This document shows, in pieces, positions 25,913 to 34,262 of a DNA stretch of 64,000 bases. This DNA is from Streptomyces sp. NBC_00178 (GTDB taxonomy: Bacteria; Actinomycetota; Actinomycetes; Streptomycetales; Streptomycetaceae). The stretch is taken from positions 806,001 to 870,000 of the forward strand of contig NZ_CP108143.1 in NCBI RefSeq assembly GCF_036206005.1, given 5' to 3'. The notes beneath the pieces are model-generated. The model was given only the letters and a program-made list of their open reading frames with translations, did no database searches and was not told where the DNA came from. Position 1 is the first letter of the stretch; every line of letters starts with the position of its first letter. A program made the position numbers and the translations under genes.

Positions 25913-26130
25913 CAGCGGGGTCTCCTTCGAGTACCTGAGGTGCTCCGGAGCCCTCACGATATGCCCCCCACCTGCGCAAACGTTTACTTTGACAGCCCAT
26001 AGCCCTCCCTTGGCCCACGTGAACCGGAGTAGCGCCGTCCGACCCCGGGAACAGCTCCCGTCGCGGTCTGGTGCGCAGGCCCCCGGCCGGGCAGACTTAC
26101 AGAAGCCGGTACAAGGGGGGCGAAGTCGTC

Positions 26131-26478
26131 ATGGCCGAAACGGAATTCAGCGCGGCGGAGTTCGACACAGCCGAGTTCGTCGCGAACGACGTCAGAATCC
26201 AGCGGTGGGCGCGCTCGCTCACCCGGGCGGGGCAAGTGATCGTCAAGGACGGGCGGCTGGCGCTGCTCACGAGCAACGGCCGGGAGATCGACAGCGCTCC
26301 GCTCTCGGCGGTGAGCGCCGGCAAGGCCTGGTTCCAGTCGGCCGACTCCGCGATCGCGCGGCTCAACGGAGTCCGCTACCGGCTGACGATGGGGCAGCGC
26401 AACCGCAGGCCCGGCGGGGCGCTTCCGGTCCGCAGATTCCTGGAGGCGCTGCGAAGTGCGGCGGGGCGGCGGTCCTGA
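26131..26478 (+). CDS. Hypothetical small protein
   Basis: About 115 aa. The acidic N-terminus (ETEFSAAEFDTAEF) is followed by a beta-rich stretch, RAGQVIVKDGRLALLTSNG and PLSAVSAGKAWF, reminiscent of PH-like or GRAM-like small domains. It ends with an Arg-rich tail. ATG 26131 has GGGGGG 10 bases upstream. No signal peptide or TM segment. It is divergent from the Cds1-like gene and followed by a strong hairpin. I do not recognise the family. Confidence 0.72.
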   Translation: MAETEFSAAEFDTAEFVANDVRIQRWARSLTRAGQVIVKDGRLALLTSNGREIDSAPLSAVSAGKAWFQSADSAIARLNGVRYRLTMGQRNRRPGGALPVRRFLEALRSAAGRRS

Positions 26479-26798
26479 CCCCGGCCGCCGCCCGCGCGTG
26501 AATGCGCCGCCCCCGCCGTCCGCGACCGTGCGGCGGGCGGGGGCGGCGCCGCACCGGCGGCGCGAGTTGCCGGACCGTCGCGGACGCTGCGGCATGCGAC
26601 GGGCACCGCGAGTTGCGGACCCCAATCCCCTGAGTCACGCTGGTCACACGTCACTGATGGTGTACCGGCGGTGACTGCGCAGGCCGCATCGCCGGAAGCC
26701 CGCTCAGGGCGGACCACGCATGACCAGACACAGCAGTCAGCCATCTGCTGGATCCGCTTCTTCGTCTTCTTCCGGACCTATTTCGGGGAGTCGCAGCC
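26479..26798. other. 320-bp intergenic region
   Basis: It contains the hairpin at 26504-26549 that probably terminates the preceding gene and, toward its end, the RBS (GGGGAG) of the ATP-binding protein at 26799. No other feature was recognised; the open frame running through it from 26720 is a shadow. Confidence 0.6.
26504..26549 (+). terminator. Rho-independent-type hairpin
   Basis: The arms start GCGCCGCCCCCGCC and end GGCGGGGGCGGCGC (14 bp perfectly complementary), enclosing a ~18-nt loop that can pair further. It lies 26 bp after the stop at 26478. There is no U-tract, as is usual for high-GC actinobacterial terminators. Confidence 0.65.
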
Positions 26799-27323
26799 GT
26801 GATCAGCGAGCCAAGCAGGCACTGCGCGGTGGAGCTCCAGGCCCTGCCGTCGCGGATCGGTCAGGTCCGCAGAATCATCTCGGCGCAACTGCGCTACTGG
26901 CATCTCGATCCTCTGATCGACCATGCCGCGCTGGGCGTCACCGAACTGCTGACCAACGTCCACCGGCATGCACAGCCGGACAAATCGTGCACCGTCGAGG
27001 TCGAGCTGCTGCTCGACCGGCTGACGGTCTCCGTCCACGACCACGACCCCCGGCTGCCGACCGTGTGCGACGCCGACTCGTCCGCCACCTCCGGGCGCGG
27101 GCTGGCGATGATCGCCGCGGTCAGCGAGAGCTGGGGCATACGGCCGAGCGAGGACGCGGGGAAGGTCATCTGGTTCACCCTGCCCGCCCCCTCCTTCACC
27201 AGCGCTCTGCCCAGTCTCCCGGTGTACGGGTCGACGACCGACGGCCCGTTCACCACGGACCTCGCCGGCCTCCTCGAGCCGGCAGCGGTACGAAAACGGG
27301 CCCGGTCGACCGTCGTCGGCTGA
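26799..27323 (+). CDS. ATP-binding anti-sigma-factor-type protein (HATPase)
   Basis: 174 aa. A stand-alone GHKL domain of the RsbW/SpoIIAB type so abundant in streptomycetes: N-box GVTELLTNVHRHA, G1-like VHDHDPRLP and G2 TSGRGLAMIAAVS. The G1 box lacks the usual DxGxG, so ATP binding or kinase activity may be altered. The last ~45 residues are a non-conserved tail. GTG 26799 has GGGGAG nine bases ahead. The partner is not adjacent. Confidence 0.85.
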   Translation: MISEPSRHCAVELQALPSRIGQVRRIISAQLRYWHLDPLIDHAALGVTELLTNVHRHAQPDKSCTVEVELLLDRLTVSVHDHDPRLPTVCDADSSATSGRGLAMIAAVSESWGIRPSEDAGKVIWFTLPAPSFTSALPSLPVYGSTTDGPFTTDLAGLLEPAAVRKRARSTVVG

Positions 27324-27380
27324 CGGACCCGGCGACGCGCTGTGCGGGCACCCCGACGGAGCGCGCCGCCACGGCACGCG

Positions 27381-27412
27381 GGAGCGCGCCGGTCCCCGGA
27401 CCGGCGCGCTCC
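27381..27412. terminator. Bidirectional terminator hairpin between convergent genes
   Basis: A perfect 32-bp palindrome: GGAGCGCGCCGGTCC, CC, then the exact complement GGACCGGCGCGCTCC. It lies 57 bp after the HATPase gene and 28 bp after the stop of the convergent SHOCT gene, so it can serve both. Confidence 0.75.
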
Positions 27413-27440
27413 TGCGCGTCGCACTCCCACTCCTCGGCGG

Positions 27441-27734
27441 TCACGCCGCGCCGCCCTTGTCGTACCGGCCGTAGGGCTCGTCGAGCACGGAGAGCCTGCG
27501 CCAGTACTCCTCCTCGTCGATCTCGCCCGCGGCGAAGCGCCGCCCCAGGAGGGCGACCGGCGCACGTTCGCCGAGCGGTCCGTGCTGCGCCGCGTGCGCT
27601 CGCCGCGGGCCGCGACGGCCCCGCCACACGGTGCGGCGCAGCACCGTGACGACACCGACGACCGCGGCGGCCCAGATGACGGGGAGGAGGAGGATCCAGG
27701 GCCCGGGTCCTCCGGAACGGGCAAGGGTGTTCAT
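27441..27734 (-). CDS. Small membrane protein with SHOCT domain
   Basis: About 97 aa. One hydrophobic segment (~12-32), a basic patch (RRTVWRGRRGPRR), and a C-terminal SHOCT motif, LLGRRFAAGEIDEEEYWRRL (~64-83). SHOCT domains cap many short membrane proteins and mediate oligomerisation. ATG 27734 has GGAG nine bases ahead. The upstream frame extension overlaps the next promoter and is rejected. Confidence 0.85.
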   Translation of the reverse strand: MNTLARSGGPGPWILLLPVIWAAAVVGVVTVLRRTVWRGRRGPRRAHAAQHGPLGERAPVALLGRRFAAGEIDEEEYWRRLSVLDEPYGRYDKGGAA

Positions 27735-27907
27735 CTCGGTCAGCTCCTCGGTGACGACGCCGGTCGGGGGGGTTCCCCCGTCACGTACGAGCCTGCCTCC
27801 GGGCGGCCGTCGGGGGCGTCGTACGGTCGGCGGCACCGCGCGTACGCCCGCGGGAGCAGGCGGCCGGCACCCGCCTGCTCCCCTCTGATCCGTGAAAGTC
27901 CGCACGT

Positions 27908-27929
27908 CTGTACCTACTGGTATGTACAG
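27908..27929. promoter_or_regulatory. 22-bp palindrome, probable TetR operator
   Basis: CTGTACCTA, CTGG, TATGTACAG: nine-base arms with a single mismatch. It lies 7 bp before the ATG of the TetR gene (27937), where it would cover the promoter or transcription start. This is the classic autoregulatory arrangement for a TetR repressor and its downstream operon. Confidence 0.72.
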
Positions 27930-27936
27930 TGCCCGC

Positions 27937-28509
27937 ATGAGCACTCCGGACCGGTTGATCGAGGCCACCCAGGAACTCCTGTGGGAGCGCGGCTACGTGG
28001 GTACGAGCCCCAGGGCGATCCAGCAGCGGGCGGGAGCCGGCCAGGGCAGCATGTACCACCACTTCGCGGGCAAGCCCGACCTGGCGCTGGCGGCCGTGCT
28101 GCGCACGTCGGCCCGGATGCGGGAGACCGCCGGCCTCCTCCTCGACGGCCCCGGTTCGGCCTTCGAGCGGATCTCGGCCTATCTCCTGCGCGAACGGGAG
28201 GTGTTGCGCGGCTGCCCTGTCGGACGGCTGACGATGGATCCCGAGGTCATGGCGAGCGACGAGCTCCGCGCCCCGGTGGACGGCACCATCGCCTGGCTGC
28301 GGGGGCGGCTGGCACAGATCGTCCAGGAAGGTCTGGACGACGGGGAGTTCGCCGCGGGCCTCGCACCCGAGGACATCGCCGCCTCCATCGTGGCCACGGT
28401 CCAGGGCGGCTACGTCCTGGCCCGGGCCTCGGGCTCGGCCGGCGCGTTCGACGCCGCGGTCCGCGGGCTGCTCTCCCTGCTCACCCCGCCCAGCCCCGAC
28501 CCGGTCTGA
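27937..28509 (+). CDS. TetR-family transcriptional regulator
   Basis: About 190 aa. HTH at ~5-50 with LIEATQELLWERGYVGTS and QQRAGAGQGSMYHHFAGK. The ligand-binding region contains RGCPVGRLTMDPEVM, seen in TetR regulators next to DUF4865 genes (as I recall). ATG 27937 begins MSTPDRL; an in-frame ATG at 27922 lies within the palindrome. No Shine-Dalgarno is present, so the mRNA is probably leaderless. It heads a three-gene operon with DUF4865 (10-bp gap) and a phosphotriesterase homologue. Confidence 0.9.
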   Translation: MSTPDRLIEATQELLWERGYVGTSPRAIQQRAGAGQGSMYHHFAGKPDLALAAVLRTSARMRETAGLLLDGPGSAFERISAYLLREREVLRGCPVGRLTMDPEVMASDELRAPVDGTIAWLRGRLAQIVQEGLDDGEFAAGLAPEDIAASIVATVQGGYVLARASGSAGAFDAAVRGLLSLLTPPSPDPV

Positions 28510-28519
28510 GGAGCGCTCC

Positions 28520-29104
28520 GTGCACGCCATGAGTTACGAGATCACCCTGCCCGCCGACTACGACATGGGGATCATCCGCGAACGGGTCGCGACGAGGGGG
28601 CACCTCCTGGACGACTTCCCCGGGCTGGGCCTCAAGGCGTACCTGATCCGGGAGCGCGGCCGTGACTCGCCGGTCAACCAGTACGCTCCGCTGTATCTGT
28701 GGTCGGCCCCGGAGGGCATGAACGCGTTCCTGTGGGGCCCCGGATTCCAGGGCGTCGTCGATGACTTCGGCCGTCCCTCGGTGCAGCACTGGACAGGGCT
28801 CTCCTACCAGGAGGGCTCCGCGCCGACGGCGCTCCCCCGCACCGCCGTCCGCCACCGTGAGACGGTCCCCGGCACGGTCGCGCCGGCGCGGGCCGTCCAG
28901 GCCGCGATCGAGGAGGGCGCGCGAACGGCCGCACGGCCGGGGGCCGTAGCCACCGCGGTCGCCGTCGACCCGCGCCACTGGGAACTGCTGCACTTCTCCC
29001 TCTGGGACCACGAGCCGCCCGGACAGCTCCCCGGCGACCGCTGCGAGGTGCTGCACCTGTCGGCGCCCGACCGCGACCGGCTCGCCCGCGGCAGGCAGTG
29101 GTGA
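28520..29104 (+). CDS. DUF4865 family protein
   Basis: 194 aa. Recognisable by MSYEITLPADYDMGIIRERV near the N-terminus (start GTG 28520, VHAMSYE), FPGLGLKAYLIRERG and FLWGPGFQGVVDDFGRP. The fold may be related to dimeric alpha/beta-barrel or EthD-like proteins; no catalytic residue is evident. GGAG sits six bases before the GTG. It follows the TetR gene directly and overlaps the next gene (GTGA), so all three should be co-expressed. Confidence 0.87.
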   Translation: MHAMSYEITLPADYDMGIIRERVATRGHLLDDFPGLGLKAYLIRERGRDSPVNQYAPLYLWSAPEGMNAFLWGPGFQGVVDDFGRPSVQHWTGLSYQEGSAPTALPRTAVRHRETVPGTVAPARAVQAAIEEGARTAARPGAVATAVAVDPRHWELLHFSLWDHEPPGQLPGDRCEVLHLSAPDRDRLARGRQW

Positions 29105-29992
29105 GCCGGGTCCGTACGGTCCTCGGTGACGTCCCCGCAGGGGATCTGGGGCTCTGCGACGCGCATGACCACCTGTTCCTCCGCACCCCGGCGCTCCCCG
29201 GCCGGGAGCTGGACGACCTGGACCAGGCGCGCGAGCGGCTGCGGAGTTTCCACGGCCTCGGCGGGCGCACCGTCGTCCAGTGGACCCCGTACGGGATGGG
29301 GAGGCGGGCCGGGGACCTGGTGACCCTGTCCCGGGAGACCGGCACCCGGATCGTCGCGGCGACCGGGCTGCATCAGGCCGCCCACTACTCGCCGGACCTG
29401 CTCGCCCGGATCATGCCGCACCTGGAGGAGCTGTTCGTCTCCGAAACTCACCGACGGGATCGGCGGTACGGACGTCCGGGCCGGGCTGATCAAGGTGGCC
29501 GGAGCCTTCCACGGCGTCGACGAGCACGCCGCGCGGACCATGGAAGCGGCCGCCCGGGCCCATCACCGCACCGGGGCGCCGATCGCCGTCCATCTGGAGC
29601 TCGGGACGGGGGCGGCCGAGGTACTGGACCTGCTGTGCGGCGCGTCGGGGGTGGACCCGCGGCGGGTGATCCTCGGGCACCTGGGGCGGTTCCCCGACAT
29701 CGTGGCGCAGCTCGATGCCGCCCGGTCGGGTGCGTTCCTGGCGTTCGACGGCCCTTCCCGAGCCCACCACGCCACGGACTGGCGGCTTCCCCACCAGCTG
29801 GCCGCCCTCGTCGAGGCAGGTTTCGGGGGGCAGTTGCTGCTCGGCGGCGACACGACGGTGCCGGAGACACCGGGCATGGGCCACCTTCTGCGGCGGCTGC
29901 GCCCACGTCTTGCCGCGACGCTCGGGGAGGAGGTCCTGGAGGCGGTGATCGTCGCGAATCCGGCGCGGGCGTTCGCCCTGTCGGAGGCCTGA
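29101..29992 (+). pseudogene. Phosphotriesterase-family metal hydrolase, interrupted by a one-base frameshift
   Basis: The first frame reads VSRVRTVLGDVPAGDLGLCDAHDH and stays coding to ~29446. The rest, from LTDGIGGTDVRAGLIKVAGA to the stop at 29992, is in the +1 frame. Deleting one A of the AAA run at 29444-29446 restores a continuous 296-residue protein. The restored product has the HxH metal ligands (DAHDH), the carboxylysine context GLIKVAG, ILGHLGRFPD and GGDTTVP of phosphotriesterase-like lactonases. All motifs and codon bias are preserved on both sides, so the mutation is recent, or a sequencing error. The start overlaps the DUF4865 stop; a second GTG at 29098 is possible. Confidence 0.85.
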
Positions 29993-30025
29993 CCCCCGCC
30001 CGGCCGCCGGTCCTCCCGCGGGGGG

Positions 30026-31240
30026 TCAGGCCAGCGCGGCGAGCGGGTCGTCGAGCACGGGCTGCCAGGCCAGTTCGGCGGCGCCCACCAGGCTGTTGTG
30101 GTCGAGGGTGCACGCGAGGATCGGCACACTGCCGCTGCGGCCCCAGAGACTGCGGTCGGCGACGACGGCCCGCAGCCTCTCCGGGTCGGCCTCCAGGAGG
30201 TCACGGTGCAGCCCGCCCAGGATGATCCGGTCCGGGTTGAGGATGTTGACCAGGCCGGCGAGGCCGAGGCCGAGGCGGTCGATCAACTCCTCGGAGGCCG
30301 CCCGTACGTCCGGGTCGTCGTACTCGGCGCGCAGGAGGTCGCCGGACTGCTTGAGCAGGGACTCCTCGGGTCCCGGTTCCCGGCGGGCGGCGGTGAGGAA
30401 GGCCAGCGGGTCGGTCTCGACGTCGAGGCAGCCGCGTCCGCCGCAGTGGCAGGGGCGGCCCTCGGGGTTCACCGTGAGGTGCCCGACCTCCAGGGCGAGT
30501 CCCGAACTGCCGGTGTGCAGGCGGCCGTCCAGGACGAGTGCGCCGCCGACACCACGGTGGCCGGTGGCGACGCAGAGCAGGTGCTGCGCGCCGAGTCCCG
30601 CGCCGTGCCGGTGTTCGGCGAGGGCGGCGAGGTTGACGTCGTTCCCGGTGAAGGCGGGCTCGGTGATGCCCGCCTCGCGTACGCACGCGGCGAAGATCTC
30701 CCGGACGGGCGCACCCGCGGGCCAGGCGAGGTGCAGCGGGTTCAGCGCCGTGCCCTCGGGTTCGGCCACCGCGGAGGGCACGGCGAGGCCCGCGCCGACG
30801 CAGCGCAGTCCGCTGTCACGCAGCAGCCGGGCGCCCGCCTCGACGACCTCGCCGAGCACCTGGGCGGGGTCGGCCATGACGGCGACGCAGCCGGGGGCGG
30901 TGGCCACGATCCTGCCTCCGAGCCCCACGAGCGCGGCCCGGAAACCGTCCGAGTGCACCTGGGCGGCGAGCGCCACCGGGCCGCTGTCCAGGACGGAGAG
31001 CCGGTGGGAGGGGCGGCCCTGCGAGCCCGCCGCGGAACCAGGGCTGGAGTCGACCTTGATGAGCCCGAGCGCTTCCAGCTCGGCGGCCACCGCACCGGCG
31101 GTGGCACGGGTCACGCCGAGTTCGGAGGTCAGCACGGCACGCGTGGGGGCGCGCCCGGTGTGGACGAGCTCCAGGGCGGGCCCGAGCGCGCTGCGGCCCC
31201 GCTCCAACTTCGTCCGCGTGGTGGTCGACTTGCCGTTCAT
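30026..31240 (-). CDS. ROK-family transcriptional repressor
   Basis: 404 aa. N-terminal winged HTH (~25-75; RAVLTSELGVTRATAGAVAA) followed by a ROK kinase-like domain (~90-395). The zinc-binding ROK signature appears as CHCGGRGCLDVE, and ILGGLHRDL is near the end. The ATP-binding DxGGTxxR of true kinases is replaced by AAQVHSDGFR, so it is a regulator and not a kinase. It is divergent from the MFS gene at 31362, its likely target. Confidence 0.9.
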   Translation of the reverse strand: MNGKSTTTRTKLERGRSALGPALELVHTGRAPTRAVLTSELGVTRATAGAVAAELEALGLIKVDSSPGSAAGSQGRPSHRLSVLDSGPVALAAQVHSDGFRAALVGLGGRIVATAPGCVAVMADPAQVLGEVVEAGARLLRDSGLRCVGAGLAVPSAVAEPEGTALNPLHLAWPAGAPVREIFAACVREAGITEPAFTGNDVNLAALAEHRHGAGLGAQHLLCVATGHRGVGGALVLDGRLHTGSSGLALEVGHLTVNPEGRPCHCGGRGCLDVETDPLAFLTAARREPGPEESLLKQSGDLLRAEYDDPDVRAASEELIDRLGLGLAGLVNILNPDRIILGGLHRDLLEADPERLRAVVADRSLWGRSGSVPILACTLDHNSLVGAAELAWQPVLDDPLAALA

Positions 31241-31325
31241 GGGGGCGAGTCTCCCATGATCCTGAGGCGCCGCCGACGCTGCGGCATCCCGCGGCGTTCA
31301 CCGGCCGGACACCGCGACGACCGTC

Positions 31326-31355
31326 TTGCACACGCTGCGGGCAGGGCCCTATGCT
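31326..31355 (+). promoter_or_regulatory. Promoter of a leaderless MFS gene
   Basis: TTGCAC (31326-31331) and TATGCT (31350-31355) are separated by 18 bp and lie six bases before the GTG at 31362, so transcription should begin at or next to the start codon. A TTTGT...ACAAA inverted repeat (31359-31379) overlaps the start site and could be the ROK repressor's operator. Confidence 0.7.
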
Positions 31356-31361
31356 CACTTT

Positions 31362-32603
31362 GTGCCGCAACGAAACAAAATGCGGACGGCCCTGCCGGGG
31401 GGATCCGGCGGAAGCACCGCCCCGCCTTCCTTCACTCGCCTCCGTACCGCGCTGACCGTGTTCTTCGCCCTCGACGGCTTCCTGTTCGCGGGATGGGTGG
31501 TCCGGATCCCCGCCATCAAGCACCGGACCGGAGCGACGGCGTCCACTCTGGGGCTGGCCCTGCTCGGCGTCTCGGCGGGCGCGGTGATCACCATGATGCT
31601 CACGGGTGCCCTCTGCCGTCGCTACGGCAGCCACGCCGTCACCGTGGTCTGCGGGGTGCTGCTGTCGCTGAGCATCGCCCTCCCCGCGCGCACGGGTTCA
31701 GCCCTCACGCTGGGCCTCGTCCTGCTGGTCTTCGGCGCGGCGTACGGCGGCATGAACGTGGCGATGAACAGCGCGGCGGTCGATCTGGTCGGCGCCATGC
31801 GCCGGCCGGTCATGCCGAGCTTCCACGCGGCCTTCAGCTTCGGGGGCATGGCGGGCGCCGGGCTGGGCGGCCTGGTCGCCTCCCGCCTGTCGCCGGGGAG
31901 TCACCTCCTGGCCCTGACCGGCGTCGGACTCCTCGTCACCGCGGTCACCGGGCCCGCGCTCCTGCGCAGCGGGACGCCGGCCGCGGCACCCGCACAGGAG
32001 CCGGGCGTCGCTGCCGGGGAGCGGCAGCCGCACAGGATGAGCCCGCACACCCGCCGGGTCGTGGCCCTGTTCGGTGTCATCGCCCTCTGCACGGCGTACG
32101 GCGAGGGCGCGCTGGCGGAGTGGGGCGCGCTGCACCTCAGCCAGGACCTGCGGGCCGACCCCGGCCTCGCCGCGGCCGGCTACTCGCTGTTCGCGCTCAC
32201 GATGGCCATCGGACGGCTCAGCGGCACCGCACTCCTCGAACGGTTCGGGCAGACCCGCACGCTCGTGGCAGGAGGGGCCACGGCCGCTGTCGGGATGCTG
32301 TTCGGCGCGCTGGCCCCGACCGTCTGGCTCACCCTGCTCGGCTTCGCCGTGGCGGGCCTGGGACTGGCCAACATCTTCCCCGTGGCGGTCGGACGGGCCG
32401 GGGCGCTCGCAGGCCCGGACGGAGTCGCCGCCGCATCGACGCTCGGCTACGGCGGAATGCTGCTGGGACCGCCGGTGATCGGGTTCCTGGCCGACTGGCG
32501 CTCACTCCCGGCCGCCCTCACGACCGTGACGCTCCTCGCCGCCACCGCGGCGGTTCTGGGCTTCGCCGCCCGCAACGCGGGAACACCTGAGCGGTTTGAG
32601 TAG
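31362..32603 (+). CDS. MFS transporter
   Basis: About 413 aa with 12 hydrophobic segments. The motif-A-like loop GALCRRYGSHAV lies between TM2 and TM3. GAAYGGMNVAMNSAAVDL and the YGEGALAEWGALHL segment in TM7 resemble the YbjJ/fucose-permease-like MFS subgroup. The start is GTG 31362, leaderless. Probable substrate: a sugar, sugar derivative or small metabolite, given the divergent ROK repressor (inference). Confidence 0.87.
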   Translation: MPQRNKMRTALPGGSGGSTAPPSFTRLRTALTVFFALDGFLFAGWVVRIPAIKHRTGATASTLGLALLGVSAGAVITMMLTGALCRRYGSHAVTVVCGVLLSLSIALPARTGSALTLGLVLLVFGAAYGGMNVAMNSAAVDLVGAMRRPVMPSFHAAFSFGGMAGAGLGGLVASRLSPGSHLLALTGVGLLVTAVTGPALLRSGTPAAAPAQEPGVAAGERQPHRMSPHTRRVVALFGVIALCTAYGEGALAEWGALHLSQDLRADPGLAAAGYSLFALTMAIGRLSGTALLERFGQTRTLVAGGATAAVGMLFGALAPTVWLTLLGFAVAGLGLANIFPVAVGRAGALAGPDGVAAASTLGYGGMLLGPPVIGFLADWRSLPAALTTVTLLAATAAVLGFAARNAGTPERFE

Positions 32604-32671
32604 CCGTACTCAGGCACCTGTTCCCGACCCGGCGGACGATGGAGGAACCACCTAACGACGGGGAGCGGAAC

Positions 32672-33040
32672 ATGAGTCACCGGCTGATCGACAAGCAGCG
32701 GCTCGGCGCACTGGCGCGACTGACCTTCGGCAACACGGCCTCACGGATCTACCTCGGCCTCGTCCTCGCGGTCACGGTGTTCGTCGCCGTGGACACGCTG
32801 TTCGTGACGCATGACGACGCCTCGTTCGCCGGCGTCTGGCTGTTCCTCCTCGCCGCGCCGGCCGTCTTCGCCTTCTTCCTCGGCAGTTCGCTGGCAGGAG
32901 CGGACACGGCGGGCCCCGCCTGGTTCGTCTACCTCGCCCTGGTCGTCTCCGTACTCGTCCAGGCATGTGCGCTGGGCTGGTTCTCACGCCTGGTGCGCCG
33001 GGCCGGCCGAGAGCACCCGGCGCACCCGCAGGGCGTCTGA
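32672..33040 (+). CDS. Three-TM membrane protein (possibly SCO4225-like)
   Basis: About 122 aa. Three hydrophobic segments (~28-48, 58-80, 88-108) separated by DTLFVTHDDASFAGVW and a Gly/Ala loop. The pattern recalls a small streptomycete membrane-protein family exemplified by SCO4225, but I cannot verify this. ATG 32672 has GGGGAG six bases ahead. Function unknown. It lies in a run of same-strand genes after the MFS transporter. Confidence 0.75.
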   Translation: MSHRLIDKQRLGALARLTFGNTASRIYLGLVLAVTVFVAVDTLFVTHDDASFAGVWLFLLAAPAVFAFFLGSSLAGADTAGPAWFVYLALVVSVLVQACALGWFSRLVRRAGREHPAHPQGV

Positions 33041-33061
33041 CGCTCTGGCACAATCACCGCC

Positions 33062-33802
33062 GTGGACATACCGGATCACCTGGCATCCCTTTCCGCGGAC
33101 GGCCGTTCACTCGCCTCCGCCGCCCGGCAGGCGGGGCCGGACGCGCCTGTCCCGTCCTGCCCGGGGTGGCGGGTGCGCGACCTCCTCAGGCACACCGGAG
33201 CGGTGCACCGCTGGGCCACCGCGTTCGTCGCCGAGGGGCACCGGGCGTTCAGGCCCGTCGACGAGGAGTCCGATCTGGACGGCGACGCCCTGCTCGACTG
33301 GTTCACCGAGGGCCACGGCCGGCTCGTCCACGCACTGCACTCCGCGCCCGCCGGACTGGAGTGCTGGACCTTCCTCCCCGCGCCGTCCCCCCTCGCGTTC
33401 TGGGCACGGCGGCAGGCGCACGAGACCGCCGTCCACCGGGTGGACGCCGAATCGGCGGGCGGCGGCACCCCGGCGCTCGTACCTCCGGGGCTCGCCGCCG
33501 ACGGCATCGACGAACTGCTGGCCGGTTTCCACGCGCGCGCCAGGAGCCGTGTCCGGTCCGCCGCCCCGCGCACACTGCGGGTGAAGGCCGTGGACACGGA
33601 GGCGGCCTGGACCGTTCGCCTCTCCGACGAGCCGCCCCGCACGGTACGCGGCGGCGACACCTCGGGGCCGGCCGACTGCACCCTGAGCGGAACCGCCGAG
33701 GCGCTCTACCTGGCCCTGTGGAACCGGGCGCCTCTGTCGTCGGTCGAGATCTCGGGGGACGCCGGCGTCGCCGCGCTGTGGGCGGAGAACTCCGCGGTCT
33801 GA
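33062..33802 (+). CDS. Maleylpyruvate isomerase family protein (MDMPI fold)
   Basis: 246 aa. N-terminal DinB-like/MDMPI domain (~10-150) with PSCPGWRVRDLLRHTGAVHRW and RRQAHETAVHRVDAE, which supply the three metal-binding histidines. The C-terminal MDMPI domain covers ~165-246. Relatives are mycothiol-dependent isomerases or S-transferases; the substrate is unknown. CACAAT (33049-33054) lies seven bases before the GTG, suggesting a leaderless message. Confidence 0.85.
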   Translation: MDIPDHLASLSADGRSLASAARQAGPDAPVPSCPGWRVRDLLRHTGAVHRWATAFVAEGHRAFRPVDEESDLDGDALLDWFTEGHGRLVHALHSAPAGLECWTFLPAPSPLAFWARRQAHETAVHRVDAESAGGGTPALVPPGLAADGIDELLAGFHARARSRVRSAAPRTLRVKAVDTEAAWTVRLSDEPPRTVRGGDTSGPADCTLSGTAEALYLALWNRAPLSSVEISGDAGVAALWAENSAV

Positions 33803-33870
33803 CGGCGGCCCGCCGCCGTCCCCGCGGTGAACGCCTGCCGGGACGACGGTCACACCGCCGGGCCGGAAAC

Positions 33871-33899
33871 TTGTCGCCGGCCGTAGCTCCTGTGACACT
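33871..33899 (+). promoter_or_regulatory. Promoter of a leaderless small membrane protein gene
   Basis: TTGTCG (33871-33876), a 17-bp spacer and GACACT (33894-33899), six bases before the ATG at 33906. The spacing implies transcription starting at the initiation codon. Confidence 0.6.
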
Positions 33900-33905
33900 C
33901 CGGGT

Positions 33906-34262
33906 ATGCAGCATCGCACGCAGGCGGACCGGGACGCCGCGACCGTCGAGACCGGCTACGCGTTGGTGAGCGGAGCCTTCGTGGCCGTCGCCACCTTCGT
34001 CGGGGTGTCACTCCCCGCCCTGCTCCTCGAACTGCCGGACACCGGCGAGCGCCTGCTGATGTGGACCGGGGCGGTGCTGGGCGCCCTGGCGTTCGTCGTA
34101 CGCGTGGTGTATGTACTCCTGCGGTTCCGGCGGAGGTCCGGGATCCATGGCGGACAGCTGGTCCGGCCCGGCGCCCGGGGCGGACGGCCCAACGTGACCG
34201 GCACCCGGGTCGGACAGCCGGCTCAGTCGAGCCAGCCGGGACGCACGAGCCCGGACTCGTAG
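33906..34262 (+). CDS. Small two-TM membrane protein (DUF6332-like)
   Basis: 118 aa. It begins with QADRDAATVETGYALVSG, then two hydrophobic segments (~18-42 and ~50-72), a basic RFRRRSG, and a Gly/Arg/Pro-rich tail. The start resembles the streptomycete DUF6332 family as I recall it. The 3' end overlaps the convergent response-regulator gene by 40 bp, so the exact C-terminus is the least certain part. Confidence 0.7.
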   Translation: MQHRTQADRDAATVETGYALVSGAFVAVATFVGVSLPALLLELPDTGERLLMWTGAVLGALAFVVRVVYVLLRFRRRSGIHGGQLVRPGARGGRPNVTGTRVGQPAQSSQPGRTSPDS

